This document shows positions 1-9,392 of a stretch of 64,000 nt of DNA, piece after piece; the stretch's first letter is position 1; every line of letters starts with the position of its first letter. Both the position numbers and the translations under genes were made by a program. The stretch is from Pseudomonadota bacterium (GTDB taxonomy: Bacteria > Pseudomonadota > Alphaproteobacteria > Rhizobiales > Xanthobacteraceae), in the NCBI GenBank assembly GCA_018971625.1, contig JAGXAJ010000004.1:1-64000 (forward strand), given 5' to 3'. Under the pieces are notes generated by a model. The model saw only the letters and a program-made list of their open reading frames with translations, was not told the DNA's origin and did not search any database.

Positions 1-788
1 CCGTGATTTTCGGCATGCTCAACATCATCAATTTTGCCCATGGCGCGCTGTATATGATGGGCGCGTTCGTTGCGTATTTCCTGCTGAACCTCTTCAATAT
101 CGGCTATTGGCCGGCACTGATTATTGCGCCGATCGTGGTCGGAATCTTCGGTATGATACTCGAACGGACGATGCTGCAATGGATCGCCGGCCTCGATCAT
201 CTCTACGGCTTGTTGCTGACTTTCGGGCTGGCGCTGATCATTCAGGGTGTGTTCCAGAACTTTTTTGGCTCTTCCGGCCTGCCTTATTCGATCCCCGATG
301 AGCTCAAGGGCGGCGCCAATCTGGGCTTTATGTATCTGCCGATCTATCGGGGCTGGGTGGTGGTGTTCTCGCTCGTGGTGTGCCTGCTCACCTGGTACCT
401 GATCGAGCGGACGCGGCTCGGCTCCAACCTGCGCGCCGCCACCGAAAATCCGACACTGGTGCGCGCTTTCGGCATCAACGTGCCCCGGATGATCACGCTG
501 ACCTACGGGCTTGGTGTCGGCCTTGCCGCGCTGGCGGGTGTGTTGTCGGCACCGATCAATCAGGTGCGACCGCTGATGGGTGAAAATGTTATCATTGTGG
601 TGTTCGCCGTGGTGGTGATTGGCGGAATGGGTTCGATCATGGGGTCGATCATCACGGGGTTTGCATTAGGGATGATCGAGGGTTTGACGAAATACTTCTA
701 TCCCGAAGCGTCCAATACCGTGGTGTTTGCTCTCATGGTGCTTGTGCTGCTGGTGAAGCCGACGGGATTGACAGGACGGGCGGCCTAA
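1..788 (+). CDS. livH: Branched-chain amino acid ABC transporter permease, LivH type (5' end outside window)
   Basis: This is one of the two inner-membrane channel subunits of a LIV-type importer for branched-chain amino acids or related amides. The reading frame is already open at base 1. The visible part begins inside the first membrane region (IFGMLNIINFAHGALYMMG), which in LivH proteins lies about 25-30 residues after the start, so the true start is upstream. About 261 residues are visible, with repeated hydrophobic segments, the cytoplasmic loop ATENPTLVRAFGINV that docks on the ATPase, and a C-terminal MGSIMGSIITG segment. The stop is one base before the livM start, so the two are one operon. 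The substrate cannot be read from the permease alone. Confidence 0.93.
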   Translation, partial: VIFGMLNIINFAHGALYMMGAFVAYFLLNLFNIGYWPALIIAPIVVGIFGMILERTMLQWIAGLDHLYGLLLTFGLALIIQGVFQNFFGSSGLPYSIPDELKGGANLGFMYLPIYRGWVVVFSLVVCLLTWYLIERTRLGSNLRAATENPTLVRAFGINVPRMITLTYGLGVGLAALAGVLSAPINQVRPLMGENVIIVVFAVVVIGGMGSIMGSIITGFALGMIEGLTKYFYPEASNTVVFALMVLVLLVKPTGLTGRAA

Positions 789-789
789 C

Positions 790-1758
790 ATGGCGGCGAT
801 GACCGACAGCTCAATTGCAGCGACCCCGCGCGCCATCCGCGACGAGATGATCGTCTTTGTGATTATGGCGGCGTTGCTGTTGATCGTGCCGCTGACCGGC
901 ATCTATCCGTTCTTCGTAATGCAGGCGCTGTGCTTTGCGCTGCTCGCCTGCGCCTTCAACCTTCTGATCGGTTACGGCGGTCTGCTGTCGTTCGGTCACG
1001 CGATGTTCCTGGGCACAGGAGGCTACATCGCCGCACATGCGCTGAAGGTTTGGGGCGTGCCGCCCGAGCTTGGCATTCTGGCGGGCACAGCCGGAGCGGC
1101 GGCCCTCGCCGTTGCCACGGGTCTCGTCGCTATTCGCCGCCAGGGCATCTATTTCGCGATGATCACGCTGGCACTGTCGCAACTGCTCTACTTCATCTAT
1201 TTACAAGCTCCGTTCACCCATGGTGAAGATGGCATTCAGGGTATTCCTCAGGGCTATCTGTTCGGCTTCCTCAATCTCTCGAATTCGACGATCCTTTATT
1301 ACGTTGTCGTCGCGGTTTTCCTGTTCGGTTTCCTGCTGATTTTCCGTACGATCAACTCGCCATTCGGCGAGGTTCTGAAGGCGATTCGCGAGAACGAGCC
1401 GCGCGCGGTATCGCTCGGCTACAAGACTGACCACTACAAGCTGCTCGCTTATATCCTGTCCGGAACGCTCGCGGGTTTGGCTGGCGCTCTGAAGGTATTC
1501 GTCGCGCAGAACGCCTCGTTGACGGACGTCGAAGTGAGCATGTCCGGGCTGATCGTGTTGATGACGCTGGTCGGCGGTCTCGGCACAGTGTTTGGTCCGG
1601 TGGTTGGCGCTTTCATCATTGTCGCCATGCAGCAATATTTATCCGGCCTTGGACAATGGGTGACCGTGATCCAGGGCGGGGTCTTCGTGGCGTGCGTGCT
1701 GACGTTCCGCCGTGGGATCATCGGCGAGATCGCCCATTATCTCCGCCGATCTCTTTAG
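790..1758 (+). CDS. livM: Branched-chain amino acid ABC transporter permease, LivM type
   Basis: Second permease of the LIV-type importer, 322 residues. After a short polar N-terminus it has about eight to ten membrane segments. The family motif LLIGYGGLLSFGHAMFLGTG lies near residues 57-76, and the ATPase-docking loop AIRENEPRAVSLGY lies near residue 200. It starts directly behind livH, with a second ATG at 799 as an alternative. No LivF, LivG or binding-protein gene follows, so these probably lie upstream of the window. Confidence 0.94.
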   Translation: MAAMTDSSIAATPRAIRDEMIVFVIMAALLLIVPLTGIYPFFVMQALCFALLACAFNLLIGYGGLLSFGHAMFLGTGGYIAAHALKVWGVPPELGILAGTAGAAALAVATGLVAIRRQGIYFAMITLALSQLLYFIYLQAPFTHGEDGIQGIPQGYLFGFLNLSNSTILYYVVVAVFLFGFLLIFRTINSPFGEVLKAIRENEPRAVSLGYKTDHYKLLAYILSGTLAGLAGALKVFVAQNASLTDVEVSMSGLIVLMTLVGGLGTVFGPVVGAFIIVAMQQYLSGLGQWVTVIQGGVFVACVLTFRRGIIGEIAHYLRRSL

Positions 1759-1897
1759 GTGGCCGGTTTCCCAGGTGTTTCCGGGCGCTACAAAGCGGTG
1801 GATGACCGGTTTCCTCGGGTCCGACCGCTGCGCTTTCCCGTTAAATCGTTTATGACAATGGCGTGACAGGCCGTTCTGGCCGCTATTTCCGTCAGAC

Positions 1898-2554
1898 ATG
1901 GATAAGTCAATGCTGCGCTGGTTTCGTGCCTTTTTGCCTAAGGAGGAGCGGTTTTTTGACCTGTTCGCCAGGCATTCCCAGGCGGTGGCGCAGGGCGCCC
2001 TGGCCCTGCAGGAGATGCTGCGCGGCGGCGATGAAACGGCGGTACATTGCCAGCGCGTCAATCAGTTCGAGAATGACGCCGACAACGTCACCCGCGAGGT
2101 CCTGACCGCGGTGCGCCGCACCTTTATCACGCCGTTCGATCGCGTCGACATCAAGAACCTGATCACCGCGATGGACGATGCGATCGACCAAATGCAGCAG
2201 ACCGCCAAGGCGGTGGTGCTGTTCGAGGTTCGCATTTTCGAACCGCCAATGCGCGAAATAGGGGTGCTGCTGGTCGAATGCGCCGATCTGGTCGGCCGCG
2301 CGCTACCGCTGATGCAGTCGATTGGCGAGAACGTCGCGATGCTGACGGCGATCACCGAGGAATTGACCAAGCTGGAAGGCCGGGTCGACGATCTCCACGA
2401 TATCGGACTGAAGGAACTGTTCCTCAAGCATCGCGACGCCAACGCGATGGACTTCATCGTCGGCGCTGAAATCTATGATCATCTTGAGAAAGTCGCAGAC
2501 CGGTTTGACGACGTTGCCAACGAGATCAATAGCATCATGATCGAACAGGTATAG
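1898..2554 (+). CDS. PhoU-like DUF47 family protein (Pit accessory)
   Basis: A 218-residue, mostly helical, soluble protein of the DUF47/YkaA family, related in fold to PhoU. Members commonly sit directly upstream of a Pit phosphate permease and are thought to modulate it. The sequence shows long amphipathic helices with acidic/His metal-type positions (for example DVTR- and DDAIDQMQ-like segments) and ends in IEQV. It is followed after 14 bases by the Pit transporter, which supports this role. The start MDKSMLRWFRAFLPKEERFF is typical of the family. Confidence 0.9.
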   Translation: MDKSMLRWFRAFLPKEERFFDLFARHSQAVAQGALALQEMLRGGDETAVHCQRVNQFENDADNVTREVLTAVRRTFITPFDRVDIKNLITAMDDAIDQMQQTAKAVVLFEVRIFEPPMREIGVLLVECADLVGRALPLMQSIGENVAMLTAITEELTKLEGRVDDLHDIGLKELFLKHRDANAMDFIVGAEIYDHLEKVADRFDDVANEINSIMIEQV

Positions 2555-2568
2555 GGCAGGACCGCGCC

Positions 2569-3573
2569 GTGGATGCCACGCTTGGTCTTCCCGTCCTTTC
2601 AGGATTGATCGCAGTCGCGCTGCTGTTTGATTTCCTAAACGGACTGCATGACGCGGCCAATTCGATCGCGACGATCGTGTCAACTCGCGTGCTGCGGCCG
2701 CAATATGCGGTGCTGTGGGCATCATTCTTCAACTTCGTCGCCTTTGGTGTGTTCGGTCTCAACGTCGCCCATACCATCGGCACCGGCATCATCGATCCCG
2801 GTGTGGTCGATCCGCAGGTGATCTTCGCGGCCCTGGCGGGCGCGATCGTCTGGAACCTGATCACCTGGGGATTGGGGATTCCGTCCTCCAGTTCGCATGC
2901 GCTGATCGGCGGTCTGGTCGGCGGCGGCATGGCCAAGGCGGGAATTTCGGCCGCGGTCTGGAGTGGCCTGTCGAAAACCCTGCTTGCCATCGTGTTGTCG
3001 CCGCTGGTCGGTTTCCTGCTGGCGCTGGTGCTGGTCGCGATCGTGTCCTGGGCCTCGGTGCGCTCGACACCGTTCGCGGTTGATCGTGCGTTCCGGATCC
3101 TGCAATTCGCCTCCGCCTCGCTGTACTCGCTGGGGCATGGCGGCAATGACGCGCAAAAGACCATGGGCATCATCGCGGTGCTGCTTTACTCGCAGGGACA
3201 TCTGGGCGAAAAATTTTCGGTGCCGTTCTGGGTAGTATTGGCCTGTCAGGCATCGATGGCGCTGGGCACTTTGATGGGCGGCTGGCGGATCGTCCGCACC
3301 ATGGGACTACGGATTACCAAGCTGACGCCGATGCAAGGTTTTTGCGCTGAGACCGGCGGCGCGGCGACACTGTTCATGGCGACCTTTCTCGGGGTTCCGG
3401 TGTCGACGACACACACGATCACAGGTGCCATTGTCGGCGTCGGCGCGGCTCGGCGGCTCTCGGCGGTACGCTGGAATGTGGCAAGCTCGATCGTCTATGC
3501 CTGGATCATCACGATCCCGGCCGCCGCGATCGTTGCGGCGCTGGCGTATTGGCTGGCGTCGGCGCTCCGTTAG
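2569..3573 (+). CDS. pitA: Inorganic phosphate transporter, Pit family
   Basis: A 334-residue low-affinity phosphate (metal-phosphate/proton symport) permease of the inner membrane. It starts with GTG. The two Pit repeats are visible: FDFLNGLHDAANSIATIVST near residue 20 and SLGHGGNDAQKTMG near residue 187, each with the GxNDA/HDAAN signature. A second conserved element, GVPVSTTHTITGAIVGVG, lies near residue 277. It is co-oriented with the DUF47 gene and 14 bases behind it, forming a two-gene phosphate uptake unit. Confidence 0.94.
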   Translation: MDATLGLPVLSGLIAVALLFDFLNGLHDAANSIATIVSTRVLRPQYAVLWASFFNFVAFGVFGLNVAHTIGTGIIDPGVVDPQVIFAALAGAIVWNLITWGLGIPSSSSHALIGGLVGGGMAKAGISAAVWSGLSKTLLAIVLSPLVGFLLALVLVAIVSWASVRSTPFAVDRAFRILQFASASLYSLGHGGNDAQKTMGIIAVLLYSQGHLGEKFSVPFWVVLACQASMALGTLMGGWRIVRTMGLRITKLTPMQGFCAETGGAATLFMATFLGVPVSTTHTITGAIVGVGAARRLSAVRWNVASSIVYAWIITIPAAAIVAALAYWLASALR

Positions 3574-3668
3574 GCCTTCGATTGGAGTTCGGCCGCGCAA
3601 TTCTTATATTGAGTTCCACGCCTTGATCCTCCTTAATCCGACCGGCTTTCCCTGCCACAGGCTCATTA

Positions 3669-5288
3669 ATGTCTGACATTGCTGTTTCGACTGAAAACCC
3701 CGTCCAGCCGCCGTTCACGACCGAGGTCGAGCGGCGGCGTACCTTTGCGATCATCTCCCATCCGGACGCCGGCAAGACCACGCTAACGGAAAAGCTGCTG
3801 CTGTTCGGTGGTGCAATCAATCTCGCGGGCCAGGTCAAGGCCAAGGGCGAGCGGCGCAATACCCGTTCCGACTGGATGAAGATCGAACGCGAACGTGGCA
3901 TCTCCGTTGTCACCTCGGTGATGACTTTCGAATTCGATGGCCTCGTGTTCAACCTGCTGGACACGCCGGGCCACGAGGACTTTTCCGAAGATACCTACCG
4001 CACGCTGACCGCGGTCGATTCCGCCGTGATGGTGATCGACGCCGCCAAGGGTATCGAGGCACGGACCCGAAAACTGTTCGAGGTCTGCCGCCTGCGCGAT
4101 ATTCCCATCATCACTTTCATCAACAAGATGGACCGCGAGAGCCGCGATACGTTCGAGCTGCTTGATGAAATCGAGAAGACGCTGGCACTCGACACCACGC
4201 CGATGACCTGGCCGGTCGGCCGCGGTCGCGATTTCCTCGGCACCTATGACGTCACCAATGGCGGGGTGCGGCTGCTCGAGGGCGGTGGCGCCAAGACCGG
4301 CGCCGCGCAACAGGTCGATATCGCCAGTCTCGCCAGCCGCAACGCCAACCTCGACGTTGGTGCGATCAAGGATGAATTGGCCCTGGTATCGGAGGCTTGC
4401 CAGCCGTTCGAGCTTAAAGCATTTCGCGAGGGTCATCTGACGCCGGTTTATTTCGGCAGTGCGCTGCGCAATTTCGGCGTCGGCGATTTGCTGGAGGGCT
4501 TGGGCCGGTTCGCGCCGCCGCCGCGCGCACAGGACAGCAATGTGCGCAAGGTGGAAGCCGCCGAGCCCCGCATGAGCGCCTTCGTGTTCAAGATCCAGGC
4601 CAATATGGATCCGAACCATCGCGACCGCATCGCCTTTGCGCGACTGTGTTCCGGCAAGCTGACGCGCGGCATGAAGGCGAAGCTGGTGCGCACCGGCAAG
4701 AATATGTCGCTCTCCAGCCCGCAATTCTTTTTCGCGCAGGATCGCGCGCTGGCAGATGAGGCATTTGCCGGGGACGTCGTCGGCATTCCCAATCACGGTA
4801 CCCTGCGGATCGGCGACACGCTGACCGAAGGCGAGGACATCGCCTTTGTCGGCGTGCCCAGCTTCGCGCCGGAAATTGTCCGACGGGTCCGGCTGACCGA
4901 TGCGATGAAGGCAAAGAAGCTCAAGGAAGCCTTGCAGCAGATGTCGGAGGAAGGGGTCGTGCAGGTATTCCGGCCGCGCGACGGCGCACCGGCGCTGGTT
5001 GGCGTGGTCGGCCCGTTGCAGCTCGACGTGCTCAAGGCTCGCCTCGATGCCGAATATTCGCTGCCGGTGGAATTCGAGGTGAGCGAGTTTCAACTGGCGC
5101 GCTGGATTTCCTCCGACGACCGCAAGAAGCTCGACGCCTTTATCGCCGCCAATGGCTCCGGCGTCGCCGACGATGTCGATGGCGATCCGGTATTCCTGGC
5201 CAGGAACGAGTTCTATCTCGGCTATACGAAGGAACGCGCCGAGGGCATCGTCTTTTCCAGCATCAAGGACGTGAAGAAAAGAACGTAG
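3669..5288 (+). CDS. prfC: Peptide chain release factor 3 (RF3)
   Basis: Translational GTPase that recycles RF1/RF2 from the ribosome after termination. At 539 residues it has the usual RF3 length. The G1 loop HPDAGKTT is at residues 31-38, the G3 motif DTPGHEDF near residue 98, and the G4 motif NKMDRES near residue 152. The distal domains include ALQQMSEEGVVQVFRP, which distinguishes RF3 from EF-G. It stands alone, 95 bases after pitA, and is followed by an unrelated secreted protein gene. Confidence 0.96.
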   Translation: MSDIAVSTENPVQPPFTTEVERRRTFAIISHPDAGKTTLTEKLLLFGGAINLAGQVKAKGERRNTRSDWMKIERERGISVVTSVMTFEFDGLVFNLLDTPGHEDFSEDTYRTLTAVDSAVMVIDAAKGIEARTRKLFEVCRLRDIPIITFINKMDRESRDTFELLDEIEKTLALDTTPMTWPVGRGRDFLGTYDVTNGGVRLLEGGGAKTGAAQQVDIASLASRNANLDVGAIKDELALVSEACQPFELKAFREGHLTPVYFGSALRNFGVGDLLEGLGRFAPPPRAQDSNVRKVEAAEPRMSAFVFKIQANMDPNHRDRIAFARLCSGKLTRGMKAKLVRTGKNMSLSSPQFFFAQDRALADEAFAGDVVGIPNHGTLRIGDTLTEGEDIAFVGVPSFAPEIVRRVRLTDAMKAKKLKEALQQMSEEGVVQVFRPRDGAPALVGVVGPLQLDVLKARLDAEYSLPVEFEVSEFQLARWISSDDRKKLDAFIAANGSGVADDVDGDPVFLARNEFYLGYTKERAEGIVFSSIKDVKKRT

Positions 5289-5399
5289 AGCCCGCCAGTA
5301 TACCAGAGCCAGCGATCGTCAGGCGCGCGGATGTGAACGAAGCCCGGCTTGTAGCTGTTCGCTGCGGGCATCATTCTCATGCTGTCGAGGGCTCAATGG

Positions 5400-6014
5400 A
5401 TGCTCGGGCGTTTTGCCGGCTTTATAGTTGCTGCGATCGCTGGGATGATCGCGTCCGGCCCGGCCGAGGCGTGGCGGTGGCGGCATCAGATCGATGCCAC
5501 GCCATTTTTCCATTCGCCGTGCAGCGTGCTGCGCGGCAGGCCATGCACGCCATCATTCTGCAGCGCGCTGAGCCATGGACCGTGCATTCCCGAAATCGAA
5601 TATCCCTACGGGGAGAACCTGCAGCTCACCGTCGAAACCGTGCCGCCGGACGCCGACAAGACGAAGTATGTCCGGCCCGACCACGACCTCGACAGCATCG
5701 CCGATCTGTTCGCTGAATTGCGCTCCTGCTGGTCGCCGCCGCCGGTCGATGCCGCGCAGCCGGGCATGCAGATGACGGTGCGCTTCAGCTTCAGGCGCAA
5801 TGGCGGCATCATCGCCGCGCCGCGCCTGACTTTTGCTACCGCGGGGACTTCGGCCGAGATCCGCGATACTTATCTTCAAGCGATCAACGCCTCGCTCGAT
5901 GCCTGCGTGCCGTTGAAATTCACCGGCGGTCTCGGCGCTGCGCTTGCCGGCCGTCCGATTGCGATCCGCTATGTCGATAATCGCGAGCCGCAACGGCAAT
6001 CGGGCAAACCGTGA
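5400..6014 (+). CDS. Secreted protein of unknown function with a TonB/TolA-C-like end
   Basis: A protein of about 204 residues with an N-terminal signal sequence (FAGFIVAAIAGMIASGPAEA). It has several Cys and Pro residues in the mature N-terminal part (FFHSPCSVLRGRPC). The C-terminal half, from about VRFSFRRNGGIIAAPRLTF to GRPIAIRYV, looks like the alpha/beta fold at the C-terminus of TonB/TolA proteins; this is judged by eye. The ATG at 5400 is preferred because GAGG lies nine bases upstream; an in-frame ATG at 5379 is the alternative. It probably acts in the periplasm. No pathway can be assigned. Confidence 0.72.
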   Translation: MLGRFAGFIVAAIAGMIASGPAEAWRWRHQIDATPFFHSPCSVLRGRPCTPSFCSALSHGPCIPEIEYPYGENLQLTVETVPPDADKTKYVRPDHDLDSIADLFAELRSCWSPPPVDAAQPGMQMTVRFSFRRNGGIIAAPRLTFATAGTSAEIRDTYLQAINASLDACVPLKFTGGLGAALAGRPIAIRYVDNREPQRQSGKP

Positions 6015-6128
6015 GAGGCGAAATGGCTGGTAAAAAGCCGAGACCGGCGCACCTTTGGCCGATTGCGGTGGGGTCGCTTAAAGTGATACGCGAGACTGAA
6101 CAAGAGCTGGCTTGCCACGGAGGATATC

Positions 6129-6713
6129 TTGGGACTGACGATAATGATTCTGGGGCTCGTGCTGTTCCTTGGCATCCATGCGCTGACGACCCGGCGCGAG
6201 CTGCGCGCACGCTTGATCGCATCGGTCGGCGAGGGCGGCTACAAGGTTGGCTATGCGTTGGTCTCGCTGGCCGGCCTAGTATTGATCGCCAAGGGTTTTG
6301 CCGACTATCGTGCCGCGGGGCAGATCGAAATCTGGCAGCCGCCGCCCGCGTTCAAGTACATCACGGAGGCGCTCATGCTGCCGGCCGTGATCCTGGTGGT
6401 GGCTTCCTACATCCGGGGCCGGATCTACACCACGTTGAAACATCCGATGCTGGCCGGGGTTAAACTGTGGGCAGCGGCGCATCTGATCGCCAATGGCGAT
6501 CTCGGTTCGATCATCCTGTTCGGTTCATTCCTGGGCTGGGCGGTGTTCGACCGCATTTCGCTGAAAAGACGCACCGACGGCGGCGCGCCGCCGATACCGG
6601 TCGGTGGCGTCAGCAACGATGCGATCGCGATTTTGATGGGTATCCTCATCTATCTCGCGCTTGCTCTTGTGTTTCATCCCGTCGTCATCGGCGTTCCCGT
6701 GTTCGGAGTTTAA
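6129..6713 (+). CDS. NnrU family integral membrane protein
   Basis: A 194-residue membrane protein of the NnrU family, first linked to nitrite/nitric oxide reduction gene clusters but also found away from them. Five to six hydrophobic segments are visible. The family features [16 protein letters not shown] near the N-terminus and [15 protein letters not shown] in the middle are present, and [20 protein letters not shown] matches the conserved core. The start is taken as TTG at 6129 because a GGAGG lies just upstream at the right distance. No denitrification genes are near, so the role is open. Confidence 0.85.
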   Translation: MGLTIMILGLVLFLGIHALTTRRELRARLIASVGEGGYKVGYALVSLAGLVLIAKGFADYRAAGQIEIWQPPPAFKYITEALMLPAVILVVASYIRGRIYTTLKHPMLAGVKLWAAAHLIANGDLGSIILFGSFLGWAVFDRISLKRRTDGGAPPIPVGGVSNDAIAILMGILIYLALALVFHPVVIGVPVFGV

Positions 6714-6715
6714 GG

Positions 6716-7540
6716 GTGTCTATTCAATCAACCGTCAAGCGCAAGACCGCACCCGAAATTCGCGCCCGCAAGAACGGCGAACCGATCGTTATGTTGACAT
6801 CCTACCACGCCCACACCGCAGCGTTGGTCGACCGCTATTGCGACGTCATCCTGGTCGGGGATTCCCTCGGCAATGTGATGCACGGTTTTGAGACCACGGT
6901 GCCGGTGACGCTCGAGATGATGATCCTGCAAGGCCACGCGGTGATGCGCGGCTCGCAGCATGCGCTGGTCGTGGTGGACATGCCGTTCGGTTCCTACGAG
7001 GCATCGAAAGAGCAGGCGTTCCATTCGGCTGCGCGAATCCTCAAGGAGACCCATTGCGGGGCAGTGAAGCTCGAGGGCGGCGAACGCATGGCGGAGACCG
7101 TGGCCTTTCTTTCCGGGCGCGGCATTCCCGTGATGGGCCATATCGGGCTGACGCCGCAATCGATCAATACGCTTGGTTCGTTCCGTGCCCAAGGCCGTGA
7201 GGAAGGTAGCTGGCAGCCGATCGAGAACGATGCCCGCGCGATCGCGCAAGCCGGCGCATTCGCCGTCGTGGTCGAGGCGGTCGCGGAGCCCTTGGCACGC
7301 AAGATCACCGAAACCATCGAAATTCCCACGATCGGCATCGGTGCGAGCGTTGCCTGCGACGGTCAGGTCCTGGTGCTGGAGGACATGCTGGGGCTGTCGC
7401 CGCGGACACCGAAGTTCGTCCGCCGCTACGGCAATCTCGGCCCGATGATCGAAGCCGCCATCGAGGGCTATGCAAGTGATGTGCGCGCCCGCAAATTTCC
7501 AGGTCCGGAGCACGTCTACGGGATGAAGGCCAAGACGTAG
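6716..7540 (+). CDS. panB: 3-methyl-2-oxobutanoate hydroxymethyltransferase
   Basis: First committed enzyme of pantothenate synthesis: it transfers a hydroxymethyl group from 5,10-methylene-THF to ketoisovalerate. The frame is open further upstream, but the 274-residue product starting at GTG 6716 matches the family length and begins just after the NnrU stop. Family motifs include [20 protein letters not shown] near residue 24, [25 protein letters not shown] and IPTIGIGAS. The Mg-binding Asp and the catalytic Glu are in the expected segments. panC is not adjacent; structured non-coding DNA follows. Confidence 0.95.
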   Translation: MSIQSTVKRKTAPEIRARKNGEPIVMLTSYHAHTAALVDRYCDVILVGDSLGNVMHGFETTVPVTLEMMILQGHAVMRGSQHALVVVDMPFGSYEASKEQAFHSAARILKETHCGAVKLEGGERMAETVAFLSGRGIPVMGHIGLTPQSINTLGSFRAQGREEGSWQPIENDARAIAQAGAFAVVVEAVAEPLARKITETIEIPTIGIGASVACDGQVLVLEDMLGLSPRTPKFVRRYGNLGPMIEAAIEGYASDVRARKFPGPEHVYGMKAKT

Positions 7541-7635
7541 CAACGGCGGTTGCCGCGCCAAAAACCAGGACGAAACTCGACAATGGACAGGTCGCGCTTC
7601 CCAGGCCCTCTTTTCTCGCGCAGGCAGAGCTTGTC

Positions 7636-7795
7636 GGGCATCACCCTCTACGAGGTGAGATCCCGTTGTATCGGGAGATCCTGCGCCCCAGTCGGGATGT
7701 TGGCGTCGGCATGTTCCTTCGCCGGGAAATCCAGCAACGCCCGCACGGACGGCAGCAATCCCCTCCGGGATGGAAACGCGGCGTGAATGATGCCT
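7636..7795. ncRNA. Candidate structured RNA, about 160 nt, 6S-like outline (strand unresolved)
   Basis: The stretch can be closed end to end: GGGCATCA at 7636-7643 pairs fully with TGATGCCT at 7788-7795 (one G-U). Inside, a long arm can form from CTGC/GCAG (7681/7752), CGGG/CCCG (7693/7740), TGTTGG/CCAGCA (7698/7731) and CGGC/GCCG (7707/7721). Small side hairpins lie on both flanks (GATCCCG...CGGGAGATC; ATCCC...GGGAT). A closed rod with a central open region and flanking hairpins resembles 6S RNA, but no sequence signature proves it. A terminator-like hairpin downstream favours the plus strand, yet the promoter region is weak on both strands. A chance fold in GC-rich DNA is possible. Confidence 0.33.
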
Positions 7796-7828
7796 CGCAT
7801 CGCCTTGAATTAACGAAGAAACATTGAA

Positions 7829-7853
7829 GCCGCGGGGCGCGCGGCTTTGCCTT
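7829..7853 (+). terminator. Terminator-like hairpin
   Basis: AGCCGCG and CGCGGCT form a seven-base-pair stem around a short GC loop, followed by TTGCCTTGT. The T run is interrupted, so strength is uncertain. It would end a plus-strand transcript coming from panB or from the candidate RNA. Confidence 0.5.
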
Positions 7854-7954
7854 GTCGCCGCCATATCGCTAGAGTATCGCCGCCGCTAGTTTGGGGATCG
7901 GGATTGCGGGGTTTATGAATTCCGAGCCACCCGCCGGGGATTGGATAGCTTTAA

Positions 7955-8608
7955 GTGTCTGAATTATTTGACGAAGTCGACGAGGACGTGCGTCGCGAAC
8001 AGCTCAAAAAGCTGTGGGACCGGTATTCGATCTATATCGTAGCCGCTGCGTTTCTGATCATCGCGGCCGTGGGCGGCTGGCGCGGCTATCAATATCTGGA
8101 AGCCAAGAAGGCGGCCGAGGCCGGCACGGCCTTTGACAAGGCTGTGGAACTCTCCGAGCAGAACAAGCATTCCGAGGCCGAGGCGGCCTTCAACAAACTG
8201 GTGGCGACTGCGCCCTCTGGCTATCGCCTGCTGGCGCGGTTGCGCGTCGCCGGCGAAGTCGCAATCCGTGATCCGCAAGCCGCCGTGAAGCTCTACGACG
8301 ACATTGCGGCCGACCGCAGCGTCGCGACGCTCGATCAGGAACTGGCCAAGGTCCGCGCCGCGCAGTTGCTGGTGGAAACCTCGACCTATCCCAACCTGCT
8401 GGCGCGGATTGAATCCGAGACCGCGCCGACGGCAACCTTTCGGCATACCGTGCGCGAATTGCTGGCGCTGTCAGCCTGGCGCGCCAACGACATGACGTCA
8501 GCGCGCAAATGGCTGGATATGATTGCCAACGACGGCGAGACGCCGCCGGGTCTGCGCTCGCGCGCCGAAGCGTTGCAGGCCCTGCTGCCGCCGGTCGCCA
8601 AAGGCTGA
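7955..8608 (+). CDS. YfgM-like tetratricopeptide membrane protein
   Basis: A 217-residue protein with a short cytoplasmic N-terminus (SELFDEVDEDVRREQLKKLW), one membrane helix near residues 26-42 and a periplasmic helical-repeat domain. This is the plan of the YfgM / TPR-like family, an ancillary partner of the SecYEG translocon and periplasmic chaperones. It starts with GTG. It lies just upstream of a lipoprotein gene and der, the position held by yfgM-bamB-der in many proteobacteria. Confidence 0.85.
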   Translation: MSELFDEVDEDVRREQLKKLWDRYSIYIVAAAFLIIAAVGGWRGYQYLEAKKAAEAGTAFDKAVELSEQNKHSEAEAAFNKLVATAPSGYRLLARLRVAGEVAIRDPQAAVKLYDDIAADRSVATLDQELAKVRAAQLLVETSTYPNLLARIESETAPTATFRHTVRELLALSAWRANDMTSARKWLDMIANDGETPPGLRSRAEALQALLPPVAKG

Positions 8609-8639
8609 TGGCGGAACAAAGTTGACCGGGAAATCGCCC

Positions 8640-9242
8640 ATGCGTCTGTCGCAACGTCTGATCGCTGCCACCGTGCTCCTGGCGCTGTCGGCTGTGCTGG
8701 GTGGCTGCTCCGGCAACTTCGGCGGCAATTTTGATCCGAGCGATTTGCTGGATTTCCTTGACACCAAGAAAAAGCTGCCGGGCGAACGCAAGCCGGTTTT
8801 CCCCGACGGCGTGCCCGGTCTTGAGCAGGGTGTTCCCAAGGAGTTGTACAAGAGTTCGGTCGAAGAACAGCAACAACTCGATCAGCAGAACGCCGAGGCG
8901 GCGACCGCCGCCCCGCCGCCTGCGCCTGAAGAACCCAAGGCAAAGAAAAAATCCAGGGGCAAGAAGACCAAACAGCCGCCTGCCGCCGGCACGGCACAAC
9001 AACCTGCAGCAGCGGCCGATCCAAACGCGGCGTCCGCCCCCAATGCGGCATCCGAAGAAGAGGGGGCCGCCGCCGCGGCTCCGCCGCCTCCGAAGCGCAA
9101 GAAAATCGTCCGCAAGCGTACGACCGCGCCACCGCCGGATCAGCAGGCCGCACAGCCGACGCAGCAGCCCGCAGCGACGGCGCAACAATCATCGACGACG
9201 CCGTTCCCGGCGCCGCTGCCGAGCACCAGCTTTCAACGTTGA
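8640..9242 (+). CDS. Ala/Pro/Gln-rich lipoprotein in the bamB position
   Basis: A 200-residue product with an N-terminal lipoprotein signal: LALSAVLGGC gives a lipobox with Cys at about residue 22. After a short conserved-looking part (FDPSDLLDFLDTKKKLPGE, GVPGLEQGVPKELYK) the rest is low complexity, with Pro-, Ala- and Gln-rich stretches and Lys clusters (KAKKKSRGKKTKQ). No PQQ/beta-propeller repeats are present, so it is not BamB although it sits where bamB usually lies. It may span or bind the cell wall. The ATG at 8640 was chosen because the signal peptide begins there; the frame is open upstream. Confidence 0.78.
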   Translation: MRLSQRLIAATVLLALSAVLGGCSGNFGGNFDPSDLLDFLDTKKKLPGERKPVFPDGVPGLEQGVPKELYKSSVEEQQQLDQQNAEAATAAPPPAPEEPKAKKKSRGKKTKQPPAAGTAQQPAAAADPNAASAPNAASEEEGAAAAAPPPPKRKKIVRKRTTAPPPDQQAAQPTQQPAATAQQSSTTPFPAPLPSTSFQR

Positions 9243-9392
9243 TCCGGTGCTATCGCGTTACGAGCGCGGCAATCCGCCAGTCTGTATGATCGAGCGCGGA
9301 CCGGCCTTGCGCCGTGAGTGCCAACTTGATTGCGGGACCAAACCGCACCACGCTTTTGCGAAATACGCGTTTGAAGTCCGCCGGGATTCTTT

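Larger units (their letters stand above)
7541..7954. other. Gene-free interval of about 414 bases between panB and the yfgM-like gene
   Basis: No convincing coding frame. The short open frames here have no recognisable product. The stretch holds a candidate structured RNA (7636-7795) and a GC hairpin followed by a weak T run (7829-7853), both listed separately. The last about 100 bases must carry the promoter of the yfgM-like gene, but I see no clear consensus boxes. Confidence 0.6.

Noticed and set aside
3783..5093. 436-codon minus-strand frame across prfC
   Set aside because: Antisense shadow of a clear RF3 gene in high-GC DNA.
6467..6715. Open frame extending panB upstream by 83 codons
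   Set aside because: It overlaps the NnrU gene in another frame and has no PanB similarity; the family start fits GTG 6716.
6728..7864. 378-codon minus-strand frame across panB
   Set aside because: Antisense shadow of panB, Arg/His-rich, no family features.
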